This document shows, piece after piece, positions 11,769-24,326 of a DNA stretch of 64,000 nucleotides; position 1 is the first letter of the stretch; the number at the start of each line of letters is the position of its first letter. The translations under genes and the position numbers were made by a program. Source of the stretch: Omphiscola glabra (Eukaryota > Mollusca > Gastropoda > Lymnaeidae). The DNA lies in assembly GCA_964017045.1 (NCBI GenBank), contig OZ024796.1:21289510-21353509 (forward strand), read 5' to 3'. A model generated the notes under the pieces. That model worked only from the letters and a program-made list of their open reading frames with translations. It ran no database searches and was not told the origin of the DNA.

Positions 11769-14690
11769 ATACCGTTTTCTTCGTCCAGTAAAGACGGTCG
11801 TTCTCATCTGTGTTTAACATCTCCTCATTATAAACATAAAAATGTACGTCAATCAAGAAGATTTTTAAAGTAATGCCAAGATTTAAGTTTTTTGTACAAC
11901 TTCTAATTATTTTTCTTTTTAACGACAGCCTAAAGTTTTTACTGCCTTTTACGGACAAGCAATTTACGGAAGTTCTGTAAATTGAAGGTCGGTTTGTAAC
12001 CATGGTTAGAATGGATTTTGCAAGCGACATTTGTATATTTAAATTAGTCAAAATATTTACCTCCAGTTGCTTTCCCATATTTTCATTATTATATTGTTTG
12101 AAAAGGTAAAAAAAAAAAAAAAATTTACGGCGACCAATATTTGTCGCAGTTTTCTTACGTTAGGATAAGAAAGAGAATCACATCTACAAGTAAAAAAACG
12201 GACGAGCCTTAAATAAGAATTGATTCACTGCAGTTTATGAGCAACATAATTTCCTTCTTCACTTAAACAAAAGTGAACATACATAGATAAGAGCATTATT
12301 TTTTTACCTTTCTTCCTCTCCCTTCTCTGTCTATTATTCCACCTGTTGAGTTTTTGGGCCGCGCGGGTTCCAACCAATGGCAGGAGGAGATTATCGGGAG
12401 CAACACTTGCCACTGCGCTACATTCATACAGCGGTGAATATTTATATTCCTATTTGGTGTCGGCTGCACTCTGTGTGTCTCTTGTTTTGTTTTGTGCTCA
12501 GATGTCCTTCGTGTTCGAGATTACGTAAACTCATGCGTGTGTCCTGATTGGAATACGTGTGTTCCACGCTCAGCTTGAGTTTCCTGCACGCACGCGTACT
12601 CTGTTTAAACACAAACGTATTTAAACGCCAGGGGGGCCCACAGCGGCGGATATATATACAGTTAACTTCACAAAGAAATCTATATGTGTTTTCTTTTTGT
12701 CTCAAATATCATTTAAACACCACGTTACCCTCTACCCCCCGTCTGAGGGGCCAAAAACAATACAGAAATATTAGTAAACCTGACAGAGGTGGTGTGGTTT
12801 CGCTCTTTCAGATTAAAAAAAAAAGAAAAGAAAGACATATATATATATATACATATAGGGATGGGGGTGGCTTGCGACTAGCGTACAGGGGGGACAAAGC
12901 CTCACGTTCTTGACTTGGTTATCAGAGCTGACAATCATGATAAGTGAGGAACCAACAAATAAGTGCTGTTGAAAAGCGGGCGAGAACTCGGTGATACAGG
13001 CGGATAAATACTGCTACAACTTGAGATTCATCGGTGTTTGCCTGACGCCAGGCTGGAACAACGGCCATCTTGTACTCCTCATTATGCGGAGACTGAGTAA
13101 AGGGCACCCTCACCCCCATCCAATATAATGAAAAAAAAAGTACGTAGAAGATATAAATGTAAAAAAGAAAAAGAAAATAGGAAGCAAATTCAGTTAAAAA
13201 GGAGGGAGAGTGAGGGTAGGGGGAAACCAAGTGAAGGCGATAGCGACCACGCCCCAGATTTAGAGATTACCGGCGTGCAAAGTGCTAAAGCTCGGCCAAC
13301 GTCACGACAATATGGAGACTGCCACAAGTGAGGACTACAAACCTGGTTTCTTTGTCTGACGACGCTGATTTAGTGGTTTGACTTGCAGACCGACGTCTAT
13401 TAGTCTTGGGTCACCGCCACACTTCACAACAAAGATTGGGGGGGGGGGGGCAAAAAAAATGTCGACCTTAGAATTTTCTGGGAACAAAAAAACCTGCTTA
13501 TCGTTACAAATTTTATATATCACTAGAAACAAGAAGAAGAAAAAATCTCATTACTCCGCAATAATCTATGATTTATTTAATGTCATATGAAAGTTGTTCA
13601 CCAAGCCGCTCTATCAAAATGACCTAAAAATTATACAATTACAGGAACACCTTGAATGTCTCATCGAAAACTTGTCCTGTCCGGTACTGAAGTTTTAACA
13701 CCATCTAATTTGTCTTCTGTTCTTAACTTTGACATGTTATTATTTATAAATTGAATTAATGAATAATTGTTCTCATACTATAATTAATATTACTAAAATT
13801 ATCTTTGATCAACTTTAGCCTTTGCTATTTTAAACAAATAAGTGGTCTAAAAGTGACAAGGTGTCTCCCATGACAATTCAAACTAATTTACAATGGTTCA
13901 AGTTGGCCCCCTTGCCCTATACATGGCTAGCACTGATTATATCAGTATTGAAAGCTTTTATCTGTTATGCGTAATAACACAACTCGCACTAAGTACATTG
14001 TGTCTAAGATGCTTCTATACCGGTAAAGTCAAATGTATCACGAAGAAGTTTCTTCGACCATCAACGCCATTTTAGTACAACAAAAATGTAATAACAGTGA
14101 CAGTTTTTTTTAAACAAAAATCTTTGTTTAAATTAATTTTATGTCTGCGTTATGTTAGAGATTATGGAGATGATCGCGTCATCCCATTGGCAGACTTCTA
14201 TGCCTAGCTTGAAATGTAAAAGTGATTTTGATTGGATGAAGAGTCTCGATAAAACTCAAGCACGGGAAATAAGCTTTAAAAAATATACACGCATAAAAAG
14301 TAGTTGGTGAGAGTTACGCGGAAAATAAAAGAAGGAAGGAAATACTAGTTTGAGAAGGATTAAAGTCAGTTGAGATTGGAAGATGCTCGATCTGTTTTCT
14401 TTCTTCATTGCATATATGCTATATCGGTGTGTATGTGTGTGTGTGTGTATAGAGGGAAATTAAATGCTAGTTGAGATATTTTGTCCTCTGTAGCCTTCTT
14501 AGCATCGCCGTATTTCCGGTACTTGGCAGTCGGTCACTGTTTTCTCAAGTCTATAAGATTGTAACTATAATAGTTGTTATTGTATCATTAATAATCTTCA
14601 CAGCAGATTTTCTTTTTTGTTTCGTCCAGATCTAATTCACATTTTTTTAAAATCTGGAAAATGTTCACACGTCACAGCAGGCTGTCTAGT
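11769..14690. other. Intergenic DNA, no gene supported
   Basis: Mostly AT-rich. A slightly GC-richer patch at 12340-12620 carries an accaatgg CCAAT-like motif. (TA)n occurs at 12838-12855 and (TG)n near 14430-14448. G-homopolymer at about 13439-13450. ORFs of 60-120 aa occur on both strands but show no family resemblance. Confidence 0.4.
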
Positions 14691-14696
14691 CTAGGG

Positions 14697-14866
14697 CACT
14701 AGTGGACTTGTCATATAGGGGACTAGTGGACCTGTCATATAGGGGACTAGTGGACCTGTCATATAGGGCACTAGTGGACCTGTCATATAAGGAACTAGTG
14801 GACATGTCATATAGAGGACTAGTGGAGCTGTCATATAGGGGACTAGTGGACCTGTCATACAAATAT
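14697..14866. repeat. Minisatellite, 24-bp unit, 7 copies
   Basis: The unit contains actagtggacctgtcatata plus gggg. Seven copies differ at single bases. Overlapping ORFs on both strands are by-products. Confidence 0.95.
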
Positions 14867-14965
14867 GACATTTCCTGCACTTAGACTTAACGGCAAACAG
14901 CAACTAAACACAAACAAAAATAGCTTACAGACGATTTGCTCAATTTAGATTCCTAAATCTTTGTA

Positions 14966-15135
14966 TATAATATATATATATATATATATATATCGAGAGA
15001 GAGAGAGAGTGAGAGACTTAGAGAGTGCGAGAGTCAAAGAGAGAGAGAGAGTCAGAGAGAGATGAAGAGAGTCAGAGAGAGAGAGAGTGAGAGAGTCAGC
15101 GAGAGATGGAGTCAGAGAAAGTGAGAGAGTCAGAG

Positions 15136-15178
<43 letters not shown>

Positions 15179-15455
15179 GTCAGAGAGAGATGGAGAGAGT
15201 CAGAGAGAGAGTGAGAGAGTCAGAGAGAGATGGAGAGAGTCAGAGAGAGAGAGTGAGAGAGTCAGAGAGAGATGGAGAGAGTCAGAGAGAGAGAGAGAGG
15301 GAGAGAGAGAGTCAGAGAGAGATGGTGAGAGTCAGAGAGAGAGAGTCAGAGAGTCAGAGAGAGAGAGAGTCAGAGAGAGAGAGAGTTGGATAGAGAGTCA
15401 GAGAGAGATGGAGAGAGAGTCAGAGAGTCAGAGAGAAAGAGAGAGAGAGAGAGTC
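14966..15455. repeat. (TA)n and long (GA)n/GAGAGTCA purine tract
   Basis: A TA microsatellite (14966-14993) runs into about 460 bp of GA repeats interrupted by gtcagagagagatggagaga units. The Arg/Glu/Ser-rich ORFs through it are artefacts of composition. Confidence 0.95.
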
Positions 15456-15754
15456 AGCGATCCTATTATCTTTGGATGTGAGAGAATGAGACAAAGAAAT
15501 TTTAAAAAATCACAAAGAGCGTTTGGAGAAAGGGAAAGAAAATGCATTCCTGGTTGTATAAGTAAATTGAAGTGCTGATTGTTGCAAGTTAGTTCCACCG
15601 CTGTCCAGTGCCTGTGTCCACTGCACTCAAGTGTACTTGAATAACCTGAACAGTGCTCGTCTGGTGATCCACACAAAGAACGTCACGTTTTTGTGACGTC
15701 ACCACTGGTCTCTGACACGATTCGTTTGTTTACTTTGTCGTTGATCTTTAGTTG

Positions 15755-16145
15755 TTTGTGATGGTAGCAGATAGTAACTGTTTGTGATGGTATCAGATAG
15801 TAACCGTTTGTGATGGTAGCAGATAGTTAACTGCGGACGCTTTAAACGCAGCGTCCTCGGTCGACCGGGCCTCCCCTAGGTCAAGGGGGAGGTTCCCGGC
15901 GCCCTCCCGCACGGGCTGGAGTCGGGTTAAGTCCTTCAGTGCTCTGGTTTGTGTGGGGGAGCGCCGGGGGGGGGGGCATTAAGAGCTCACGCTCGACGGC
16001 CCACCGATTCCATCTCTTATGCGACATTTGGTAGCAGATAGTAACTTTCTGTGATTTTAGCAGATAGTAACTGTTTGTGATGGAAAAAGAAAGTAACTGT
16101 TTGTGATGGTAGCAGATGGTGACCGTTTGTGATGGTAGCGGTTGT
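15755..16145. repeat. Minisatellite, ~26-bp unit, interrupted by a GC-rich insertion
   Basis: Units of tttgtgatggtagcagatag plus taactg flank a foreign GC-rich block at about 15834-16028. Confidence 0.8.
15834..16028. mobile_element. GC-rich insertion inside a minisatellite
   Basis: About 195 bp, starting gcggacgctttaaacgcagc and ending cttatgcgacattt, far more GC-rich than the array on both sides, with ggtagcagatagt on each side. The flanking identity could be a target duplication or simply two array units. It has no open frame and no clear tRNA-like boxes. Confidence 0.45.
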
Positions 16146-16534
16146 CAGAATTTAAAAACGAACCAAACAAACGTATCCAACTATGGTTTACCAAATCACA
16201 GCAAAATGAGTGATGTTTTAATTATTATTTTTTTCCACGCTAGCACTGGACAGCTCATTCCCTAAAACAATGCTTCAAAGCCATTATCTGAGACCAGATA
16301 AACTTGAATTTAAATAAACAATATTATGTCGTTAGGAAATAAATTCCTCGCCAATTATATTCCCCTTTGCAAAGGCTGCAAGTAATTATTCATTTTTTAA
16401 AATAAAAGTCTGATGTTAAGGGAGATTATCTAGTTTGTAGTTAAGGAGTAGAATCAGCAGTGCCTGATTAACCTAAAACCAAATGAGGCGCTTGCCCAGG
16501 TGTCCCGCATAACTTAGGCCCCCCCCCCCCGCAC

Positions 16535-16862
16535 CTCTTAGGTGCCCCGCAGTGGCCTCGCACATCTTAGAGGCCTGGTACATCTTAGAGGCCTGGCACA
16601 TCTTAGAGGCCTGGTACATCTTAGGGGCCTGGCACATCTTAGGGGCCTGTCACATCTTAGGGGCCTGGCACATCTTAGGGGCCTGGCACATCTTAGGGGC
16701 CTGGCACATCTTAGAGGCCTGGCACACCTTAGGCGCCCCGTACATCTTAGGGGCCTGGCACATCTTAGAGGCCTGGCACATCTTAGAGGCCTGACACATC
16801 TTAGAGGCCTGGCACATCTTAGGCGCCCCGTACATCTTAAGGGGTCCCCGCACATCTAAGGG
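16535..16862. repeat. Minisatellite, 18-bp unit, about 18 copies
   Basis: The unit is acatcttagaggcctggc with gg/ag and cgccccgt variants. The six-codon period opens several frames on both strands. Confidence 0.95.
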
Positions 16863-17208
16863 GCCCCGCGACAAAAGATCAACATGTTTTACTGGGCAAT
16901 TGTGAAACAAAAATACTTTTGATCTCGCCACTCCTCCTGTTTAAAATAGGTTTGATTGAAACTCACAGTTTTACTTGCTGTGATATCAGAACGAGAGCAT
17001 TAGCATGTTGGGCCCCAATATGTGGACTGCCTAGAACGCCCCCCCCCCCCCTTTGGTTCATATTCCGGCTCTGTGCGGGCGGGGAAAAACGTGGGATCTA
17101 AGACCAAAAGGACGGGCTCATAGTTCACATAGTTCACATAGTACACCCTTGTCTTCAGGAACAGTCGTATGGTGACTTGTCACGTGACCCGCGCAATCTG
17201 ATAAAAGC

Positions 17209-17491
17209 CGTATCCGGAAATTTGATCGAAAGAAATTTCGTCGACGGAAAATTGATCGACGGAAATTTGATCGAACCTTTTTTTTAGTTTATACGTTAAA
17301 ATTGTGCGCCAAATTTCTTTTTCAACGCATTATTTTGTTTTACTATATAGTATAGTGCGTTCAAAAAGAAATTTGATGAAAATTTTAACGTCTGAACTGA
17401 AAAAAAGATTCGACCAAATTTCCGTTCGATCAAATTTCCGTCAATCAATTTTCCGTCGACGAAATTTCTTTCGATCAAATTTCCGATAACC
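17209..17491. mobile_element. Foldback MITE with long terminal inverted repeats and 9-bp target duplication
   Basis: A 283-bp element. Its arms (about 80 bp) carry gaaatttgatcgaaagaaat, ttcgtcgacggaaaattgat and their inverted copies. The middle is a second palindrome around ttgttttactata, shared with 1991-2118. GATAAAAGC flanks it at 17200-17208 and 17492-17500. A 9-bp target duplication with long arms fits a Mutator-like (MULE) MITE, but I cannot confirm the superfamily. Confidence 0.75.
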
Positions 17492-17534
17492 GATAAAAGC
17501 ACGTTTGACAATCATTATCCAATCATTGCCACTT

Positions 17535-17885
17535 TTTTTTTTCAACAAAATATTCAATCATTGTCATTTTTGTGTCAACAAAGCTATCCAATCATTGTCC
17601 GTTTTGTGTCAACAAACTATCCAATCATTGTCATCTTTGTGTAAGCAAACTATCCAATCATTGTCCCTTTTGTGTCAACAAACTATCCAATCATTGTCCC
17701 TTTTGTGTCAACAAACTATCCAATCATTTTCACTTTTGTGTCAACAAACTATCCAATCATTGTCATTTTTGTGTCAACAAACTATCCAATCATTGTCATT
17801 TTTGTGTCAACAAACTAACCAATCATTGTCCCCTTTGTGTCAACAAACTATCCAATCATTGTCCCTTTTGCGTCAACAAATTTAA
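17535..17885. repeat. Minisatellite, ~33-bp unit, about 10 copies
   Basis: The unit contains caacaaactatccaatcatt followed by gtcccttttgtgt. Confidence 0.95.
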
Positions 17886-18393
17886 TATCATCTTCATTTA
17901 TTTGTCATATTTTTTTTTCGCGGCACACCTAGCGTCGTCTAGCGGCACACCTAGCATCGCCTCGCGACACTCCCGTTGCGGAGATCTTTTCCATACATAC
18001 TACAATATTTGCGTGACAACTCACTTTTAAACTCCACACGTCTGGAACAAAACACGTGATAATCTCAAACCCGAAACCCAAAATAAATGTTAATTAGCCA
18101 ACCATTCTATAACTTTTTAAATGTCAAGCCATGGGCGGCACCCAGCAGCATCGTTTAATCGGTCAGAAAGTGGAGTGGGGGAATCAGTCGGGATAGTAGA
18201 GTTTAAAGAGATGTAATTTTGAAGGCTGTGATGGTTGGTATATTGCGGATGTGTATGGCAAGAGAATGCCACTTTTTGGGGGCACTGACCTAGGTACAGA
18301 CACACAACGGCACTGTGTGAATCGCATGCCCGATACACGCGAGATGTAAATAAATTATAAGATTGTCCCTGTTTAAATGAAATGCATCGAGAG

Positions 18394-18577
18394 CAGTGGC
18401 GTAGCGAGCTTAACTCGCGCCCGGGGCACAATACCTTTTAGCGCCCAAATACCTTTTTAGCGCCCCACCTCCCATTCGAAAACCATACAATATTATAGCA
18501 AAATATACCATTTGGCGCCCCATTGTGAGTAGCGCCCGGGGCATGATGCCCCCCTTGCCCCCCTCACTAAGCCACTG
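18394..18577. mobile_element. hAT-type MITE, subfamily 1, copy B
   Basis: 184 bp, with the same ends as the element at 2411. Perfect 8-bp target duplication ATCGAGAG at 18386-18393 and 18578-18585. Confidence 0.9.
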
Positions 18578-18889
18578 ATCGAGAGTTACATATGCTGCAA
18601 ACATTTATCTAGAGACTAATCTAGAATCTGATGTTTAAGGAGAGAATATACATCGGAGAAAAGAGAGCAGAGAGTATTAGTGAGCTAAGTTTTAAAAATA
18701 AAATATTAGGATGGCCCCATCAGTTTAAAAGAAATTTGTATGTAAGGATACAACATTTATCCTAAATTTAGGGACATTATTTCCAGGGCTTCTCCTTGTT
18801 TGTTTTATTACCATTACAATGAACAGGGACGGGGGCTAATTAAAAACTGTTTTAGAACCGCTTGACTAAACGACACACCAGGTTCGGTA

Positions 18890-19090
18890 ATTCGCGTCTG
18901 ACCTGCCGCGGCCAGCGTATTTTAAAGCCAAGTGTGGCGGACACTCAAGGCTTATAGCGTGGCTGGCGTCTCATTACAACAAGATGGAGAGGTCAGCTAC
19001 TTGTCGACCAATCACGGGCGACATGTGTCGCAGCGTCATGTTGAGCATGCGCAGAAAGTCACCGCCAAGTAGACCGGATTAGATCAAGAT
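18890..19090. promoter_or_regulatory. CpG-rich promoter-like patch
   Basis: This patch is richer in CpG than the surrounding DNA. It holds a CCAAT box (accaatcac, 19007-19015) and an NRF1-like site (gagcatgcgcag, 19043-19054) within 45 bp, plus acaagatgga. CCAAT and NRF1 sites are typical of CpG-type metazoan promoters. No coding exon could be linked to it. Confidence 0.3.
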
Positions 19091-19481
19091 GCAGCGTTTT
19101 CTTCATGTTAGGCACAGAAAACCATTTCTCTCCTTTGTTTAGCCGAGTCTATATTCTCTTTGTCTTCATTTCTTTGTCCACACAAATGATAAGAGGGTCG
19201 AGCTGCGATAAAGATTTCAAGTACCGCAGATTAATAAGACAAAAACAATGTGCGCAAATAAAACTGTATAGTTAGCGCTTTGTTTCAAAGACAAATGGCG
19301 CACTTTAGACAAACGTTTCGGCAACACCTTCATCGTGTAAAACTATACGCACGTTGCGTAAAATCTAAATTAAATATAGATCTATATCTAACCTATAAAT
19401 AATTAATAAAATAAAATAAAAAGAGAGGTCACAAGTCCCTCACAAAAAAAAAAAAAAAAAAAGCAACAACAAAGAAAAAAA
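19091..19481. other. AT-rich DNA, no gene seen
   Basis: Includes an A-homopolymer at about 19444-19462 just before a large array. Confidence 0.5.
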
Positions 19482-20407
19482 CAACCAAAGATCAGAACAG
19501 AGAGAACCAAAGATCAGAACAGAGAAAACCAAAGATCAGAACAGAGAGAACCAAAGATCAGAACAGAGAAAACCAAAGATCAGAACAGAGAGAACCCAAG
19601 ATCAGAACAGAGAGAACCAAAGATCAGAACAGAGAGAACCAAAGATCAGAACAGAGAGAACCAAAGATCAGAACAGAGAGAACCAAAGATCAGAACAGAG
19701 AAAACCAAAGATCAGAACAGAGAGAACCAAAGATCAGAACAGAGAGAACCAAAGATCAGAACAGAGAGAAACAAAGATCAGAACAGAGAGAACCAAAGAT
19801 CAGAACAGAGAGAACCAAAGATCAGAACAGAGAAAACCAAAGATCAGAACAGAGAGAACCAAAGATCAGAACAGAGAGAACCAAAGATCAGAACAGAGAA
19901 AACCAAAGATCAGAACAGAGAGAACCAAAGATCAGAACAGAGAGAACCAAAGATCAGAACAGAGAGAACCAAAGATCAGAACAGAGAAAACCAAAGATCA
20001 GAACAGAGAGAACCAAAGATCATAACAGAGAGAACCAAAGATCAGAACAGAGAGAACCAAAGATCAGAACAGAGAGAACCAAAGATCAGAACAGAGAAAA
20101 CCAAAGATCAGAACAGAGAGAACCAAAGATCAGAACAGAGAGAACCAAAGATCAGAACAGAGAGAACCAAAGATCAGAACAGAGAGAACCAAAGATCATA
20201 ACAGAGAGAACCAAAGATCAGAACAGAGAGAACCAAAGATCAGAACAGAGAGAACCAAAGATCAGAACAGAGAGAACCAAAGATCAGAACAGAGAAAACC
20301 AAAGATCAGAACAGAGAGAACCAAAGTTCAGAACAGAGAGAACCAAAGATCAGAACAGAGAGAACCAAAGATCAGAACAGAGAAAACCAAAGATCAGAAC
20401 ACAGAGA
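19482..20407. repeat. Large minisatellite, 22-bp unit, about 42 copies
   Basis: The unit contains accaaagatcagaacagaga followed by ga. The main variant (gagaga or gagaaa) is scattered through the array. Rare variants include agatcata and aagttcag. No open frame is produced because 22 is not a multiple of three. Confidence 0.97.
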
Positions 20408-20827
20408 AAGTGGGCAGAAGTACTATGATGTAACTATGTAAAATGAAATAGGTCGAGACACTGCAGCTTTGTAGAATTTCTGAATTCGGTTACTACCATA
20501 CGGAGTAAGGGCACCGGAATCTTTTAGTTAAAGAATGCGCATAATGTTGTATTTGTCCACACACGTGAAGGGGCATCCCTGTGGTACGCACTAATAGGGG
20601 GTGGCCCCTTGAACAAACTCTATTTGGGGCCAGAAATTATTATTTCCATTACTAGCATAACTTGTTTAAAGTCGTATCCAAAGCTGTGCTAGATGTGCAA
20701 AGATTCTTCAGAATTTTACTTTATTTTGTACATTTCTGTTGTAAAATGATAGATTTTAAGGAGTTATCATAAATAAAAGATGAATAGGTGATGTCAACCC
20801 TGCGAACTGATCAATTGTTCAGCGGTT
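20408..20827. other. Single-copy DNA, no gene seen
   Basis: About 420 bp of AT-rich sequence between two 22-bp arrays with unrelated units. Confidence 0.5.
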
Positions 20828-21115
20828 GACGTGATATCGATTGGTTCAGGACGTGATATCGATTGTTTCGGGACGTGATATCGATTCGTTCAGGACGTGA
20901 TATCGATTGGTTCAGGACGTGATATCAATTGGTTCAGGACGTGATATCGATTGGTTCAGGACGTGATATCGATTGGTTCACGACGTGATATCGATTGGTT
21001 CAGGACGTGATATCGATTGGTTCAGGAAGTGATATCGATTGGTTCAGGACGTGATATCGATTGGTTCAGGTCGTGATATTGATTGGTTCAGGACGTGATA
21101 TCGATTGGTTCAGGT
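20828..21115. repeat. Minisatellite, 22-bp unit, 13 copies
   Basis: The unit is gacgtgatatcgattggttc plus ag, with few substitutions. Confidence 0.95.
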
Positions 21116-21245
21116 CGATCATTAAAAAAAATCTTATCATCAAGCTTTGCGATGATATCAATTAAAGAAATATTACTACCGACTTTAAACATCTGTCACT
21201 TTAGAGGTAATCAAGATTATCTGAAGACACCACAATGCATCGCCA

Positions 21246-21625
21246 TACCATTCAAGTCTGCATTTCAAGTCTGCTTGCAAGACTGGATTTGAAATCTGCA
21301 TTTGAAGTCTGCATTTGAAGTCTGCATTTCAAGTCTGCATTTCAAGTCTACAATTCAAGTCCGCATTTCATGTCTGCATTTCAAGTCCGCATTTCAAGTC
21401 TGTATTTCTAGTCTGCATTTCATGTCTAAATTTCAAGTCTGCATTTCAAGTCTACATTTCAGGTCTGTATTTAAAGTCTGCATTTCAAGTCTGCATTTCA
21501 AGTCTGTATTTCAAGTCTGCATTTCAAGTCTACATTTCAAGTCTACATTTCAAGTCTGCATTTCAAGTCTGCTTGCAAGTCTGCATTTCAAGTTTGTATT
21601 TTTAGTCTCCCATTTTAAATCTGGG
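21246..21625. repeat. Minisatellite, 13-bp unit (catttcaagtctg), about 28 copies
   Basis: Thirteen-base units with c/t and g/a variants; frame-shifted ORFs across it are by-products. Confidence 0.95.
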
Positions 21626-22333
21626 TTGTCAGATTGCATTTCGTACATGGTATAGGATGGAGGCCGATGAAAAGATAGAAAAGCATTTGTTATAGAAATT
21701 CTACGTCCAGACGTTTTCCCGTTAGAGGCCATCACATTTTGCCGCGGCCTCTCTTTCATTTATAGTTGTTGTTTTGTTTGTTTGGTGACGCCGCTGACAC
21801 CCATTACGCCACCCAACTTCATGCAAGTATTAGTGGTTTATCCTGGACGTCTTAAGGTTCCCATGCTTAAGATTTGACCCGACAATTAACCCCGACTCGA
21901 CTCCCCCCCCCCCCGTTCCCCACAGCTCTACCTAATTATTGCTGTACTGCTGCAGCGTTGCTTCCTATGTATTTATAGGCTGATGCTATTTATAGCTCAA
22001 CAGTGGGACTCTTTGGAGTGTTGTTAGTTTGTCGCATGAGAAAATGATTGTGAAGGAATCCGAATTTGCAGGTTTTATTTAAATCAATATGTACTGTGGC
22101 GCCTCTAGTAAAAGACAACTTAACAAGCCGACCAGATTTTGGTTTGCCCCCCCCCCCCCCCCCCAAACCTTGAAAAAAAACTAAAATGATGCCCGAAGAG
22201 GTGACCACTAAGAATCTATGAGGTAATATAACTTATGTCTTCACTTTTGTATAGCGAGCATTTCTCTCTCTCTCCCCCCCCCCCACACACACTTTCAGGA
22301 TGCTGTTAAAGAGCTTCTGTTGTCGTTGTTGAT
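21626..22333. other. Single-copy DNA with C-homopolymers, no gene seen
   Basis: C tracts at about 21904-21914, 22147-22163 and 22277-22284. No protein recognised. Confidence 0.5.
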
Positions 22334-22552
22334 GTAACGTGTCTAACGCTAGCAACAGCTGGAGATATCACAGAATGTAACGTGTCTAACGCTAGCAACA
22401 GCTGGAGATATCACAGAATGTAACGTGTCTAACGCTAGCAACAGCTGGAGATATCACAGAATGTAACGTGTCTAACGCTAGCAACAGCTGGAGATATCAC
22501 AGAATGTAACGTGTCTAACGCTAGCAACAGCTGGAGATATCACAGAATGAAA
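22334..22552. repeat. Minisatellite, 43-bp unit, 5 copies
   Basis: The unit contains gtaacgtgtctaacgctagc, then aacagctggagatatcacag. Copies are essentially identical, so amplification is recent. Confidence 0.95.
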
Positions 22553-22930
22553 CGTGATGTTACTGAAGTTAGGATGTTGACGTTTTCTCCTTCAAAACTT
22601 ACATTTTCAGATTGTCGTAATCTTCTGATGTTTTTATACCAGGAATAAAGAATAATAAAAAGTTATCACCAGGTAATATAAAGATGATTCCAACGCTTTT
22701 TTTTTATAAATTAAACGGTTTTTGGGCGGGGGGATTGGGAGGGGGAGGAATGATTCGAAGCCCAGTGTCAAAGACGTACTTAAATAGTAGGAAATTTGTT
22801 CTTAGCATTGTCGGGAAACATGCTCAAACAGCCACTGGATCTGAATGATGATTCATTTTAAAAAAAACGTGTTCAGTGTATTGTCGAGAGCAGCGTGCTC
22901 CCCCCAAAAAAAATTTATGTCTGGTGGACC

Positions 22931-23080
22931 CAGTGGCGTAGCTAGAGTTGCGTGGGCCCTGGTGGGAGATAATTTTTAAAAATTTAAATCAATATATATA
23001 TATATTTATAAGCTCTGGCTTCTTTTTGCTTCTGGCTCTGGTGCGGTGGTACCACGTGCACCATTGTGGCTACGCCTCTG
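22931..23080. mobile_element. hAT-type MITE (CAGTGGCGTAGCTAG ends)
   Basis: 150 bp from CAGTGGCGTAGCTAGAG to GTGGCTACGCCTCTG. Flanks GGTGGACC (22923-22930) and GGCGGACC (23081-23088) match at 7 of 8 positions. No open frame. Confidence 0.75.
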
Positions 23081-23169
23081 GGCGGACCACTGGGAAAGTT
23101 TCAAAAAATTACCCAGTGACCAGTGCCAGATTTATATTTAAATTTTTAGTAGTCTATATATATTCATAT

Positions 23170-23237
23170 TGTGGGGACCGGCAAGGTAAGGCTCGCGGAC
23201 CCGTGCCGGTCCGAGGACCACTGTTTGGAAGACGCTG
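23170..23237. mobile_element. hAT-type terminus, partial
   Basis: Ends accactgtttggaagacgctg. Its reverse complement begins CAGCGTCTTCCAAAC, a common hAT end. The block is rich in ggaccggc and gcgg. No matching left end was found. Confidence 0.4.
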
Positions 23238-23519
23238 GTCTAGAGATCGAGAATTATTATTCGGCCCGAAAATTTTTTTTTTAAAAATAACAATTTCTAT
23301 GCCCCCCTCTGTACAAAAAAGGTTCCACACTCCTCAGTTATAAAATGTTTTGTCACTTTTAGTAAGCGTGGACATCAAAAGGAGGTTTACGTTTCAGAAG
23401 CATAAGAAGTCCAGTTGATTCAGTGTAGTCAAAGGTTTAGGAAACTTCTTATATTGGGAAAACTAAAAACCCTACTCATCAAAATTATTTAACGGTTTCT
23501 TCAAGACACTGCGGGGTAA

Positions 23520-24092
23520 GTTGCCAATGGTTTTGGCCAGGTGTTGCCCATGTTGTTGTCCATGGTATTGCCCATGGTGATGCCCATGGTGTTGCCCATG
23601 GGGTTTCCCATAGTGTTGTCCACGATGTTTCCCATGGTGTTGCCCATTGTGTTGCCCATGGTGTTGCCCATGGTGTTTCCCATGGTGTTTCCCATGGTTT
23701 TGCCCAGGTGTTTCCCATGGTGTTGCCCATAATGTTGTCCACGGTGTTGCCCATGGTGTAGCCCATGGTGTTGCCCATGGTGTTGCCCATGGTGTTGCCC
23801 ATGGTTTTGCCCAGGTGTTGCCCATGGGGTTGCCAATGGTTTTGTCCATAGTGTTGTCCATGGTGTTGCTCATGATGTTGCTCATGATGTTGCCCATGGA
23901 GTTTCCCATGCCAATGGTGTTGTCCATGGTGTTTCCCATGGTGTTGTCCATTGTGTTGCTCATGTTGTGCCCATAGTGTTGTCCATGGTGTTTTCCATGG
24001 TGTTGCTTATGGTGTTGCCCATGTTGTTGCTCATGGTGTTGCCCATGTTGTTGCCCATGGTGTTGCCCATGGTGTTGCCCATGATGGCGCTT
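23520..24092. repeat. Minisatellite, 12-bp unit (ttgcccatggtg), about 46 copies
   Basis: Twelve-base units with many single-base variants. All frames on both strands tend to be open because 12 is a multiple of three, producing several overlapping false ORFs. Confidence 0.95.
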
Positions 24093-24326
24093 TCAACGAA
24101 ATCTGACCGATCTCACTATAAGATCTAATTCTGTCGTAACACCAAAAAAAGAAAACATTTTTTTTTTTTTAAACTGTTAGTTAACTTTATAGGCGCCACT
24201 GACTTAAGGGTGCACACGATAATGGGAGGGGCGATGAAGGGAGATGTTTGCAACATAAAGTATTTTTAAAGGTAAGTCCGTCCATTTCAAGGGTATATAT
24301 TAAAGTAATTAAATGGCTAATTCTAA

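Noticed and set aside
15087..15578. Arg/Glu/Ser-rich protein of 163 residues
   Set aside because: A GA-rich microsatellite; both frames and the complement are low-complexity.
19482..20407. CRISPR-like array
   Set aside because: Units are contiguous with no unique spacers, in eukaryotic DNA; this is a minisatellite.
23472..23976. Overlapping Met/Gly/Asn- and Cys/Pro-rich proteins
   Set aside because: All frames are open because of the 12-bp repeat; none has a conserved feature.
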